From the NCBI GenBank assembly GCA_019911985.1, contig JAIOJO010000095.1, forward strand, positions 1 to 5,418: a stretch of DNA of 5,418 nucleotides, written 5' to 3'. Under the pieces are notes generated by a model. That model made no database searches, was not told the origin of the DNA, and saw only the letters and a list, made by a program, of their open reading frames with translations. Positions 1 through 5,418 of the stretch are shown piece after piece. Numbering within the stretch: position 1 is the stretch's first letter; each line of letters begins with the position of its first letter. The translations under genes and the position numbers were made by a program. The DNA is from Sulfuricellaceae bacterium (lineage in GTDB: Bacteria > Pseudomonadota > Gammaproteobacteria > Burkholderiales > UBA9220).

Positions 1-1147
1 CGGCCGCTGCTGCGCCCGCCGGCCATGCTGTGGCGGCCAGGGCGCTCGTCCCCGTGCGAAGTGCCGGGCTAGGCAGCCCGCCCAAGGCGGCCGCCTTGGC
101 GCTGGAGGCGGTGCTGCCGCCTTGCACAGTGACATGCACGATCTGGCTCGCTTCGCCTTGGCCGTCGAGGCGCTTCTGCACGGCAAGGGTGAGCGTTTGC
201 CCGGCCTGATCTGCACCGGCCAAGGTATTGTCGGCCTTCAGGGTAAAACGGACATCGCCCGCCGCCGTGGTGCTGCGCTCGAACTGCGGCGCCACGCTGG
301 CCGGCGGCGCGCTCTTGTCCGGGCTAGCCGGGGAGAGGAGCAGGACGTCTTCCACCGCCAGGTTGGCGGCGGCGCCGGCATCGAAGGCCAGGCTCGCCTG
401 GCCCGGGGCGGGCGCGAGATTGAGCGGGGCGTCCAGGTCGCGGTCGAGGTCCGCCAGTGCGACCGGGGTGAGGTCTAGCGCCTGATCCAGGGTTTTGCCG
501 CCCGGTGCCAAGGTCCAGGCGAGATCGAAGCGCTGCGCGTCGCCGAGGCTGAAGCCGGCCGCTTCCTGGCCCACGGCCAAGGGCGTGCCGTCGGGGCCGG
601 TCGCCAGCGCGTAGGGGAAGGGCGTCTTGTCCGCCCCAGTGGTGATGCCGGCGAGGCGGGCATTGCCGGCGGCGGCCAGGGGCAGCACCGGCACGATGCG
701 CGTGGCCCCGGCCGGGACGGCCAAGCGGACGGGGAGCGGGCCGGCAAGCTGGCTTGCCGGGTCGATGGCGAGGGGCAGCAGCACCTCCCGCGACGCGCCG
801 CCGCTTAAGGATTCGATACGGGCGCGGAACGCGGCCTTGACGTCCTTGAGGTGATCCAGGTCGAGCGCCGGGCTGAGCGTGAGGCTCAGCGTCGCCGCAT
901 CTTGGCGCCGGACGAGGAACTGCCCGAGCACGCTGTTTTCTTGTCCGTCTTCGACCAGCCGCAGATCGGCGAGCGTCTCCCCGGCGGCGACGGGCAGCGT
1001 GAAGGCCAAGTCGTCCGGGGTATTGGGGTCGCCGTCGGTAATCACGTGGATGGCGTTGTCCGCGCCGGCGGCGGGTAGCGCCGCGCCGAATGAAACGAGG
1101 CCGGCACAGGCCAGGCGGAAGATCAGGGTATGTAGGCGTAGCTTCAT
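1..1147 (-). CDS. Secreted protein of unknown family, C-terminus beyond window edge
   Basis: An uninterrupted frame runs from ATG at 1147-1145 to the left edge (382 codons, no stop), so the C-terminus lies outside the window. The start is well supported: an AGGAG motif sits 6 nt upstream and is fused to the stop codon of the preceding YD-repeat gene. The N-terminus MKLRLHTLIFRLACAGLVSF, followed by an Ala-rich stretch ending AAGA (residues 26-29), is a typical Sec signal peptide with likely cleavage before Asp30. A lipobox is unlikely because Arg is at -3 from Cys14. The mature part is rich in Ala, Leu, Asp, Gly and Pro, with alternating hydrophobic stretches that suggest beta-sandwich modules (for example residues about 31-100 and 305-350). 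The end of the visible part is a low-complexity Ala/Ser/Gly linker. I do not recognise the family. Operon position suggests a role with the exported YD protein (inference). The unseen remainder could carry more YD repeats or an RHS core. Confidence 0.85.
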   Translation of the reverse strand, partial: MKLRLHTLIFRLACAGLVSFGAALPAAGADNAIHVITDGDPNTPDDLAFTLPVAAGETLADLRLVEDGQENSVLGQFLVRRQDAATLSLTLSPALDLDHLKDVKAAFRARIESLSGGASREVLLPLAIDPASQLAGPLPVRLAVPAGATRIVPVLPLAAAGNARLAGITTGADKTPFPYALATGPDGTPLAVGQEAAGFSLGDAQRFDLAWTLAPGGKTLDQALDLTPVALADLDRDLDAPLNLAPAPGQASLAFDAGAAANLAVEDVLLLSPASPDKSAPPASVAPQFERSTTAAGDVRFTLKADNTLAGADQAGQTLTLAVQKRLDGQGEASQIVHVTVQGGSTASSAKAAALGGLPSPALRTGTSALAATAWPAGAAAA

Positions 1148-1159
1148 GGCCGTCTCCTA
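1148..1159 (-). promoter_or_regulatory. Stop codon overlapping ribosome binding site
   Basis: Read on the minus strand, the TAG stop of the YD-repeat gene is the first part of TAGGAG, a strong Shine-Dalgarno sequence 6 nt before the ATG of the next gene. The ribosome ending the first gene is therefore placed to start the second. This supports one operon, near-stoichiometric translation and the chosen start of the downstream gene. Confidence 0.85.
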
Positions 1160-3226
1160 TTCCGCGCCGACGCCGGTGAGGCTTTGCAGCCGCCCCAGGG
1201 CGTCGTAGGCGCGGCTGAGGCTCTTGGCCAGAGCCCCGGCCGGATCGTAAGTATCCTCGCCGATGCGCTTGCCAAGTCCGTCGAGGGTATAGGCGATATG
1301 GTCGCCGGCGCCGTCCGCCACATTCGTGAGGCGATGGGCGGCGTCGTAGGTGTAAGCGACCAAGCGGCCGTCCGGCAAGGTCACCTGGATGACCTGGCCG
1401 ACACCGTCGTAGGCGTAGGCGGTGGTCTCGCCGCCAACGTCGCGGGACGTCAGCCGCCCGCGCGGATCGTAAGCCAGCGTTGTGAGCACCCCGTTGGGAT
1501 CGATGACGGACAAGGGCCTGCCGTTCGGATCGTAGGCGGTATAGCGGGTGGTTTGCCCGAGCGGATTGGTCACGCTGGCGAGATTGCCCTGCGCATCGTA
1601 GGTGTAGCTCGTGACATCGGCCACATCGGTGCGCGGGCCGTCGGCGCTGAGGACTTGGCCGTATTGATTGTAGGTATAGCGCCAAGAACGGCTGGCGCCG
1701 CTGGCGGTGTCGGTGACGGTCTTGACCAGCAGGTTGCCCTGGGCATCGTAACTGTAATCGGTTGTCCGTCCCGGTTCGGCCACCCGCACCGGCAGCCGGT
1801 AAGCGGGATGCCAGGCGGTGGTGATCGTCCGCGCCTGGGGCGTGCCAACGGCCTCGGTGCGGCTCAATTCCAGGTTCCTCGTCAGGTCGTAGGTATAGGT
1901 CGTGGTGATGCCGTTGAAGTCGGTGCGCGAGGCAATGTTGCCGTTGGCGTCGTAGGTGACGGCGCTGGCGGCTGGGCCGCAGCCGGCACCGCCGGGCTGG
2001 CTGGCACCGGTGCTCTTGGCAACGCCGAGGATGATGGCAAAAGTACGCGTGCGCTCAGCACCCAGCGGATCGGTGACGGTGGTACTGCCGTCAGCATTGT
2101 AGGTGAGGCTGTAACTGTCGGCGCCTCCAGCGTGTTGGGTAAGGGTAGCCCGCTCCTGGCTATCGTAGGCATAGGTAGAAAAACGCTGACCATTCTCGTC
2201 TACGATGCCAGTCAGGGCGAATGGGAAGGCGGTATTCTCATACAGGTAAGTACGCACCTTTCCGTCCGGGTAGGTCACGGAAACCAATCTGCCGTTACTG
2301 TCCTTTTGGTAAGTGTAAACCCCGCCCGCCGCATCGGTAATCGTGCGGTTGTTGCTGCTGTCGTAAGCCAGCGTCAGTGTTCGGCCAAAGGGGTCGGCGA
2401 TGTGCGTGGTTGAGCCGGACGGGCTGACCGTCCAGAACCAGCCGCCCGGCAGCGCGATCTTGCGTAGCGTCCCGTCCGCGGCATAGGTTTCCACCTGGCC
2501 GTCGCTTTTCGTGTATTGCCAGCCGGTCGTGGCACCGGAACTGTTCACTGACTGCTGCAACTTGCCGGTCACGTCCGCATCGGACACCCAGGCGCCGTTT
2601 TGCAGAGCAAACGTATATTGCTTGTTTTCGGGGCGGCCGACATAGGCTCTCGTTAGAACGGTGCTGGGGTTTGTTACTTTGTAGGATTCCCAGTCCAGTA
2701 CCCAGTCGTAACCGATCGAACTGTTGCTGCTACTGATGCTGTTGTAGGCGCGGGTGATTTTAAGAGGATGATCGCCGCCCCCGATATAGTCCGTCTCGGC
2801 TTGGAACTTGTTGCCGGTTTTGGAGTTGATTGGGTTGCCCTCCAGGACACAGGGGCAGGTTGTGCAGCCGCCACGGTTTTTGGGTTCGTCGACTGGGGGT
2901 GGCGGTGAAGGTGGCTCACCCGTACAAATCCACGGAGGATCAACAGAAAGAGAATAACCAGCAGAACAACCAGGGAAACCATACGTAGATCCTACAATAA
3001 CCCCATTTTTTTGACATGAAAAAATAGGATAAAACGCATCAGTACCCCTACCACTATCAAAAGCAATAGAGCCTGGATAAAAAGAGGCACACGAAGCCGT
3101 AGCAGATGTAACAACTTCGCTGCCATTGCCAACCACCCAAAAAACAACGGTCGGAGGAATAACAGCAGCATAAACATTCGATGTAAACATGAAAAAAACA
3201 ATAATCAGGCGGTAAAAATTAACCAT
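1157..3226 (-). CDS. Secreted YD/RHS-repeat protein (DUF6531-like), lacking RHS core
   Basis: A 689-residue protein. Residues 1-20 (MVNFYRLIIVFFMFTSNVYA) form a signal peptide with a V-Y-A cleavage site. Residues 21-120 are a Cys-containing region of unknown fold ending in a Pro-rich linker (about 104-113). A CTTCPC cluster (121-126) leads into a DUF6531-like segment, with NPIN at 131-134, TGNK at 137-140 and ETDY at 144-147, then an R-A-YNS motif. Degenerate YD repeats run from about 280 to 680, for example YSYDAQGNL near 491 and YTYDAQGNL near 541. YD repeats are known to build a beta-helical shell around a cargo. The protein ends LTGVGAE without the conserved RHS core or a variable toxin domain, so cargo is not evident. 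The frame stays open to 3685, but those extra 153 codons are antisense to an IS3 orfA, so ATG 3226 just before the signal peptide is preferred. The 5' third is AT-rich relative to the rest. It is translationally coupled to the next gene, whose start lies 9 nt beyond the stop. Confidence 0.9.
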   Translation of the reverse strand: MVNFYRLIIVFFMFTSNVYAAVIPPTVVFWVVGNGSEVVTSATASCASFYPGSIAFDSGRGTDAFYPIFSCQKNGVIVGSTYGFPGCSAGYSLSVDPPWICTGEPPSPPPPVDEPKNRGGCTTCPCVLEGNPINSKTGNKFQAETDYIGGGDHPLKITRAYNSISSSNSSIGYDWVLDWESYKVTNPSTVLTRAYVGRPENKQYTFALQNGAWVSDADVTGKLQQSVNSSGATTGWQYTKSDGQVETYAADGTLRKIALPGGWFWTVSPSGSTTHIADPFGRTLTLAYDSSNNRTITDAAGGVYTYQKDSNGRLVSVTYPDGKVRTYLYENTAFPFALTGIVDENGQRFSTYAYDSQERATLTQHAGGADSYSLTYNADGSTTVTDPLGAERTRTFAIILGVAKSTGASQPGGAGCGPAASAVTYDANGNIASRTDFNGITTTYTYDLTRNLELSRTEAVGTPQARTITTAWHPAYRLPVRVAEPGRTTDYSYDAQGNLLVKTVTDTASGASRSWRYTYNQYGQVLSADGPRTDVADVTSYTYDAQGNLASVTNPLGQTTRYTAYDPNGRPLSVIDPNGVLTTLAYDPRGRLTSRDVGGETTAYAYDGVGQVIQVTLPDGRLVAYTYDAAHRLTNVADGAGDHIAYTLDGLGKRIGEDTYDPAGALAKSLSRAYDALGRLQSLTGVGAE

Positions 3227-3231
3227 GATGC

Positions 3232-3248
3232 TTCTCGCATGGCGAGAA
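3232..3248. repeat. Perfect 7-bp inverted repeat covering the YD gene's ribosome binding site
   Basis: The arms TTCTCGC (3232-3238) and GCGAGAA (3242-3248) are exact reverse complements around a 3-nt loop. On the minus-strand mRNA the second arm contains the only Shine-Dalgarno-like purines (GAGAAG) in front of ATG 3226, so a folded hairpin would hide them. The palindrome also lies 1 nt from the inferred left end of the IS3 remnant. It could be a translational control element, or a palindrome the IS used as a target. Function is inferred from position only. Confidence 0.55.
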
Positions 3249-3317
3249 TTGAGGTTCCCCCGAAAAATAGTCTTCCAAGGGTGACGTAAAATAGACGTTA
3301 CTTTGGAAAGGAAGACG

Positions 3318-3626
3318 ATGAAGATACCGAAGCAGGAATACACGGCCGAGTTCAGGGAACTGGCGGTCAAGCGAGTCTTGGCAGGGCTGACGCCCGGAGC
3401 GGCGGCCAAGGAGCCGGGGCTGAACGAGCAGACCTTGCGCAACGGGGTCAAGGCGGCGGAATCTGGCAAGCTCAACGGGCCGGGGGCGAAGCCGGTCACG
3501 CCGGAGCAGATGGAGCTATCCCGGCTGCGGGCAGAGAACATCCGGCTCAAGCGGGAGAACGAAATCCTAAAAAAAGCGACGGCGTACTTTGCGAAGATAA
3601 AACATGAATCTGCACACGAAGGGTAA
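3318..3626 (+). CDS. IS3-family transposase OrfA (helix-turn-helix subunit), orphaned
   Basis: A 102-residue protein. Residues about 5-45 (MKIPKQEYTAEFRELAVKRV onward) form the helix-turn-helix that binds IS ends. Residues 65-88 form a leucine zipper with L70, L77 and L84 in heptad register, then KKATAYFAK as in IS3-family OrfA proteins. ATG 3318 is preferred over TTG 3303 because AGGA lies 5 nt upstream. An A7 run at 3569-3575 is in the correct phase for programmed -1 slippage into orfB, but the -1 frame stops at TGA 3605-3607. The last nine residues (IKHESAHEG) look unrelated to the family and probably come from a deletion junction. Two residues look damaged from memory of the family: Gly43 where LRNWVK is usual, and Pro33 where Leu is usual. 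Without OrfB it cannot catalyse transposition. Confidence 0.85.
   Translation: MKIPKQEYTAEFRELAVKRVLAGLTPGAAAKEPGLNEQTLRNGVKAAESGKLNGPGAKPVTPEQMELSRLRAENIRLKRENEILKKATAYFAKIKHESAHEG
3569..3575 (+). promoter_or_regulatory. A7 slippery heptamer for programmed -1 frameshift (vestigial)
   Basis: The run sits in CTA AAA AAA GCG, which is the A-AAA-AAA phase used by IS3-family elements to make the OrfAB fusion transposase. Here the -1 frame closes about ten codons later, so slippage would give only a slightly different truncated OrfA. Confidence 0.6.
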
Positions 3627-3845
3627 TTAGGTCGTCGCAAATCTGGAACACAGCGCAAAGCGCCCAATGATTTCTGCCTGTCCATTCATCCTCCCCGATG
3701 TTTGAACGTGTTTAGCGGATTATTGCTGTCTTTTTGCTACGCTCGCCATGCCCGCAGAATCGAATGCAGCGCGCATCTTCCCCGGCGCTCGGCTTCTTAG
3801 AGCTGCTCGCACTGGGGTGGAACTGTTCATGCTGGGGGATATTCC

Positions 3846-3862
3846 GGCCCTCTAACGGGGCC
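3846..3862. repeat. Small hairpin, GGCCC/GGGCC arms
   Basis: GGCCC (3846-3850) and GGGCC (3858-3862) are reverse complements around a 7-nt loop. No T-run follows on either strand, so it is not a standard terminator. It is the first of a cluster of GGCC-based palindromes. Confidence 0.35.
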
Positions 3863-3872
3863 TGGACTAGGA

Positions 3873-3893
3873 TGGGCCGCGACGGGCGGCCTA
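3873..3893. repeat. Hairpin with 8-bp stem and 5-nt loop
   Basis: The arms at 3873-3880 and 3886-3893 pair through GGCCGC/GCGGCC plus one wobble pair and one T-A pair, around the loop GACGG. No T-tract follows on either strand. It would fall inside a transcript from the leftward promoter at 3932-3960, about 30-50 nt from its start. Confidence 0.45.
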
Positions 3894-3927
3894 AGCGGGC
3901 CAGCGGCGGATTCCATTCTTGTGGTTA

Positions 3928-3943
3928 GGCCATTGTCATGGCC
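3928..3943. repeat. Perfect 6-bp palindrome over the -10 box of the leftward promoter
   Basis: GGCCAT (3928-3933) and ATGGCC (3938-3943) flank the 4-nt loop TGTC. The palindrome covers the -10 hexamer of the predicted minus-strand promoter, a position where a dimeric repressor could act. The operator role is inference from placement. Confidence 0.4.
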
Positions 3944-3960
3944 CGGTTCAGACTTGTCAA
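3932..3960 (-). promoter_or_regulatory. Sigma70-type promoter, leftward
   Basis: On the minus strand a perfect -35 hexamer TTGACA (3960-3955) is followed after exactly 17 nt by GACAAT (3937-3932), which matches the -10 consensus at 4 of 6 positions. Transcription would start near 3925. The next certain leftward gene is the YD-repeat gene about 700 nt away, beyond the antisense IS3 remnant. The promoter may therefore drive an unannotated RNA, or be the old promoter of the YD operon displaced by the IS. Confidence 0.5.
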
Positions 3961-4097
3961 TTGGATTTTTGTTACGCTTAGATGTCAGCGGTCTTTGCGC
4001 AACGCTAGCTGCACTTGAGAGCGGAAGAGCCCGGTCTATTTGCCGATCCAGCGGAAGCCAAACGACGACATCCTGTCCTGCGGAAGGCCATAGTGGC

Positions 4098-5054
4098 TTA
4101 ACTGTCGGTTCCAGGCAATGTAATCCGCCAGCAACGGTGGATTTTTTTATTGCGGAAGTCCTCGGGGACGGTGCGCTGGGATATTTCTTCCACCCGGCAA
4201 GGGGCCTGGGCTTCCGCCTGGAAGCGGATGGTGCGCAGGTTGGTGGAAAAAAACAGTTCGCCGTCCGGGCCGAGCAGTTTCAGGCAGTCGTTGATGAGGC
4301 GCGGATGGTCGTTTTGGACGTCGAGCACGCCCTGCATTTTCTTCGAGTTGGAGAAGGAAGGCGGGTCCATCACGATCAGGTCGTAGCGCTCGCCGCGCTG
4401 CACGGCGCCGGCCAGGAAGGCGAAGACATCGGCGCGCACCAGGCGGTGGCGGTTCAAGTCCATGCCGTTGAGTTCGAAATTGCGCTTGGCCCATTCCTGG
4501 TAGGTGTTGGAGAGGTCCACCGTGATGGATTCCCGCGCGCCGCCCGCCGCCGCATAGACGGTAAAGCTGCCGGTGTAGGCGAAGAGGTTGAGGAAGCGCT
4601 TGCCCGCCGCCCGTTCCTGCATCATGCGGCGGGTGACGCGGTGATCGAGAAACAAGCCGGTGTCGAGATAGGCGCTCAGGTTGACCCAGAAGCGGTGGCC
4701 CCGTTCTTCGACGATGATGTCCTCGCCGCTGCTTCCCGTTTTTTCGTATTGCGCCAGGCCGCGCTGGCGCGCCCGTTGTTTGAATACGATATGCTCGGCG
4801 GGGAGTTCCAAGACTTCAGCGGTGGCGGCGCATACGGCGTTCACCCAGGCGGCGTGTTCTTCTTCGGTTTGCGGATAGGCGGTGGCGAATTCTTGGACAT
4901 GGGCGCGGTCGTGGTAGATGTCCACGGCCAGCGGAAATTCGGGAATGTCGCGGTCGTATACCCGGTAACAGCGCAAACCTTGCCGCCGAGCCCACTTTCC
5001 CCAGTGGCGGGCATTTTTGCGCAAGCGATTGCTATAGGAGGCGGTGTCGGTCAT
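4098..5054 (-). CDS. rlmK: 23S rRNA (guanine-N7) methyltransferase, stand-alone RlmK
   Basis: A 318-residue class I SAM-dependent methyltransferase matching the C-terminal RlmK half of E. coli RlmKL, which makes m7G2069 in 23S rRNA. It opens MTDTASYSNRLRKNARHWGK, equivalent to the NRLRKN start of the RlmK domain. A small N-terminal alpha/beta region (about 1-120) precedes the Rossmann fold. Visible motifs are the conserved WVNLSAYLDTGLFLDHR (123-139), SAM motif I FLNLFAYTGSFT (154-165), the acidic VD (179-180) that would bind the ribose, AD at 208-209, and DPPSFSNSK (230-238) as motif IV. The end ..KKIHRCWRITL (303-313) matches the family C-terminus. The N-terminal THUMP/RlmL half is absent, and an in-frame TAG at 5076-5078 shows it is not simply misannotated. 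ATG 5054 is the only reasonable start, although no Shine-Dalgarno is visible. It is a cytoplasmic housekeeping gene, unrelated to the secreted operon. Confidence 0.92.
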   Translation of the reverse strand: MTDTASYSNRLRKNARHWGKWARRQGLRCYRVYDRDIPEFPLAVDIYHDRAHVQEFATAYPQTEEEHAAWVNAVCAATAEVLELPAEHIVFKQRARQRGLAQYEKTGSSGEDIIVEERGHRFWVNLSAYLDTGLFLDHRVTRRMMQERAAGKRFLNLFAYTGSFTVYAAAGGARESITVDLSNTYQEWAKRNFELNGMDLNRHRLVRADVFAFLAGAVQRGERYDLIVMDPPSFSNSKKMQGVLDVQNDHPRLINDCLKLLGPDGELFFSTNLRTIRFQAEAQAPCRVEEISQRTVPEDFRNKKIHRCWRITLPGTDS

Positions 5055-5143
5055 GGCGATGCGAAGAAATACGGCCTAGAGGGGGAGGTATTTTGGCATA
5101 CAAGGGCGGCTGCGAACAATGGCGCTCGGCGGGGGCGAGGGGC

Positions 5144-5149
5144 TACAAT
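5144..5149 (+). promoter_or_regulatory. Possible -10 box for the rightward gene at 5181
   Basis: TACAAT matches the -10 consensus at 5 of 6 positions and lies 32 nt before the start codon. The hexamer 17 nt upstream (GGCGCT) is a poor -35, so the promoter would be weak or activator-dependent. It lies in the divergent spacer shared with rlmK. Confidence 0.35.
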
Positions 5150-5180
5150 AGCGCACTCAACGATACTCTAAGGAATGGCT

Positions 5181-5418
5181 ATGCCCTTACATCAAAAAGA
5201 ACAAGAAATCGCCATGCTGCGCTCGGAGTTGGAAATGTTGATGAACGAACGGCTCAATTTGCTGCGCATTGCCGGCGCGGCGGCGGCGTTCGTCGCCGAG
5301 CTGGACGCCGAAGCCCTGCCCGAAACCTCGCTGCAGGCGGCCGATTTGCTGTCGGAGTTTCTCAATCAGGCGTCGGAAGAAACCATCCGCGATGCGCTCG
5401 AAGTCGTGAAGGTGCATA
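5181..5418 (+). CDS. Hypothetical small helical protein, C-terminus beyond window edge
   Basis: An open frame of 79 codons runs to the right edge without a stop. ATG 5181 is chosen because AAGGA (5170-5174) sits 6 nt upstream; the in-frame ATG at 5175 is too close to that site. The product begins MPLHQKEQEIAMLRSELEML, is rich in Leu, Glu and Ala and predicted helical, with no signal peptide or membrane segment. Residues about 5-30 could form a short coiled coil, and a second helical section covers about 45-79. I do not recognise the family. Codon use is typical of the GC-rich genome, with G or C mostly at third positions, while the opposite strand offers only an overlapping frame without context. 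It is divergent from rlmK and about 126 bp from it. Confidence 0.7.
   Translation, partial: MPLHQKEQEIAMLRSELEMLMNERLNLLRIAGAAAAFVAELDAEALPETSLQAADLLSEFLNQASEETIRDALEVVKVH

Larger units (their letters stand above)
3250..3626 (+). mobile_element. IS3-family insertion sequence remnant: left end plus orfA, no orfB
   Basis: The probable left terminus is TGAGGTTCCCCC at 3250-3261. It starts with TG, as IS3-family ends do, and lies 68 bp before orfA. Recognisable IS3 sequence stops after the AYFAK codons of orfA, near 3596. No orfB with DDE residues and no inverted copy of the left end follow in the next 500 bp, so the right side has been lost and the right border given here is approximate. No target-site duplication can be checked without the right end. 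The leader holds an imperfect inverted repeat (TCTTCC at 3271-3276 against GGAAGA at 3310-3315). Confidence 0.75.
3627..4097. other. Intergenic stretch of about 470 bp without a convincing gene
   Basis: It lies between the IS3 remnant and the end of rlmK. I see no conserved protein in any frame. Rightward frames crossing 3734-3928 and starting at 3921 have no ribosome binding site or recognisable motif, and the second is antisense to rlmK. The stretch holds several GGCC-containing hairpins (3846-3943) and a leftward sigma70-like promoter (3932-3960). A leftward 29-codon frame (3827-3916, beginning MESAAGPLRP, Pro-rich) lacks a ribosome binding site and is probably chance. Three GCGGAAG heptamers occur 30 and 29 bp apart (4021, 4051, 4080). 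No rho-independent terminator was found for rlmK. Confidence 0.6.

Noticed and set aside
324..1685. 453-codon leftward open frame rich in Arg, Pro and Gly
   Set aside because: It overlaps two well-supported genes in another frame and has the Arg/Pro/Gly-rich composition of a GC-rich shadow frame.
1184..2413. 409-codon rightward open frame
   Set aside because: It is the antisense frame of the YD repeats. Its regular Gly/Val/Ile pattern mirrors the repeat periodicity and it has no family motif.
3227..3685. N-terminal extension of the YD-repeat protein by 153 residues
   Set aside because: The extension is antisense to IS3 orfA and its leader, has no recognisable motif, and would place the obvious signal peptide in the middle of the protein.
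3827..3916. 29-codon leftward Pro-rich small ORF
   Set aside because: It has no ribosome binding site and overlaps the GGCC hairpin cluster; its composition is what random GC-rich DNA gives. It is kept only as a note in the intergenic entry.
3640..3925. Resemblance to a known RNA such as 6S RNA (a short ACCACAAGAATG match), RNase P RNA or tmRNA
   Set aside because: The match is only about a dozen bases, and the rest of the region does not show the conserved cores or overall folds of those RNAs.
3851..3930. Integron attC-like site (TCTAAC on the left, GTTAGGC at 3924-3930)
   Set aside because: The end motifs resemble attC core sites, but the left one fails the consensus at its first base, the inner arms are not complementary, and there is no integrase or cassette gene.
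5055..5120. Leftward promoter for rlmK (TTGTTC with CAAAAT)
   Set aside because: Only 3 of 6 and 4 of 6 consensus matches at 18-nt spacing, too weak to list as a feature.
3921..5171. 416-codon rightward open frame
   Set aside because: It is mostly antisense to rlmK, which has clear methyltransferase motifs, and it lacks a ribosome binding site.
5187..5417. Leftward 76-codon frame at the right edge
   Set aside because: It is antisense to the rightward gene at 5181, which has a good ribosome binding site, and no feature favours it.

Overview
This is a GC-rich bacterial chromosomal window (roughly 60-65% G+C, apart from one AT-rich island). It most likely comes from a gammaproteobacterium. The clue is an RlmK-type 23S rRNA methyltransferase very similar to the C-terminal half of E. 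coli RlmKL. A methanotroph-like lineage is a guess, and the window alone does not fix the genus.

Left half (1-3226, leftward). This is a tight two-gene operon for exported proteins. The upstream gene (1157-3226) encodes a 689-residue secreted YD/RHS-repeat protein with a DUF6531-like start. It stops within the YD repeats, with no RHS-associated core and no C-terminal toxin tip. Its stop codon forms part of the ribosome binding site of the next gene (1147 to beyond the left edge). That gene encodes another protein with a signal peptide, of unrecognised family, at least 382 residues long. It has no stop in the window, so a search for closed reading frames would miss it.

Middle (about 3250-4097). 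The left end and orfA of an IS3-family insertion sequence lie about 24 bp upstream of the YD gene start, pointing away from it. orfA keeps its A7 slippery site, but no orfB follows, so this is a dead remnant. A gene-poor stretch of about 470 bp follows. It holds clustered GGCC hairpins and a near-consensus leftward sigma70 promoter, whose transcript has no recognised product.

Right (4098-5418). A stand-alone rlmK gene runs leftward. Divergent from it, a rightward gene for a small helical hypothetical protein runs off the right edge.

No RNA gene, CRISPR array or clear rho-independent terminator was recognised. The most noteworthy points are the coreless YD protein coupled to an unknown secreted protein, the AT-rich 5' end of the YD gene, the hairpin covering its ribosome binding site beside the IS end, the orphan promoter with its structured downstream DNA, and RlmK separated from RlmL.
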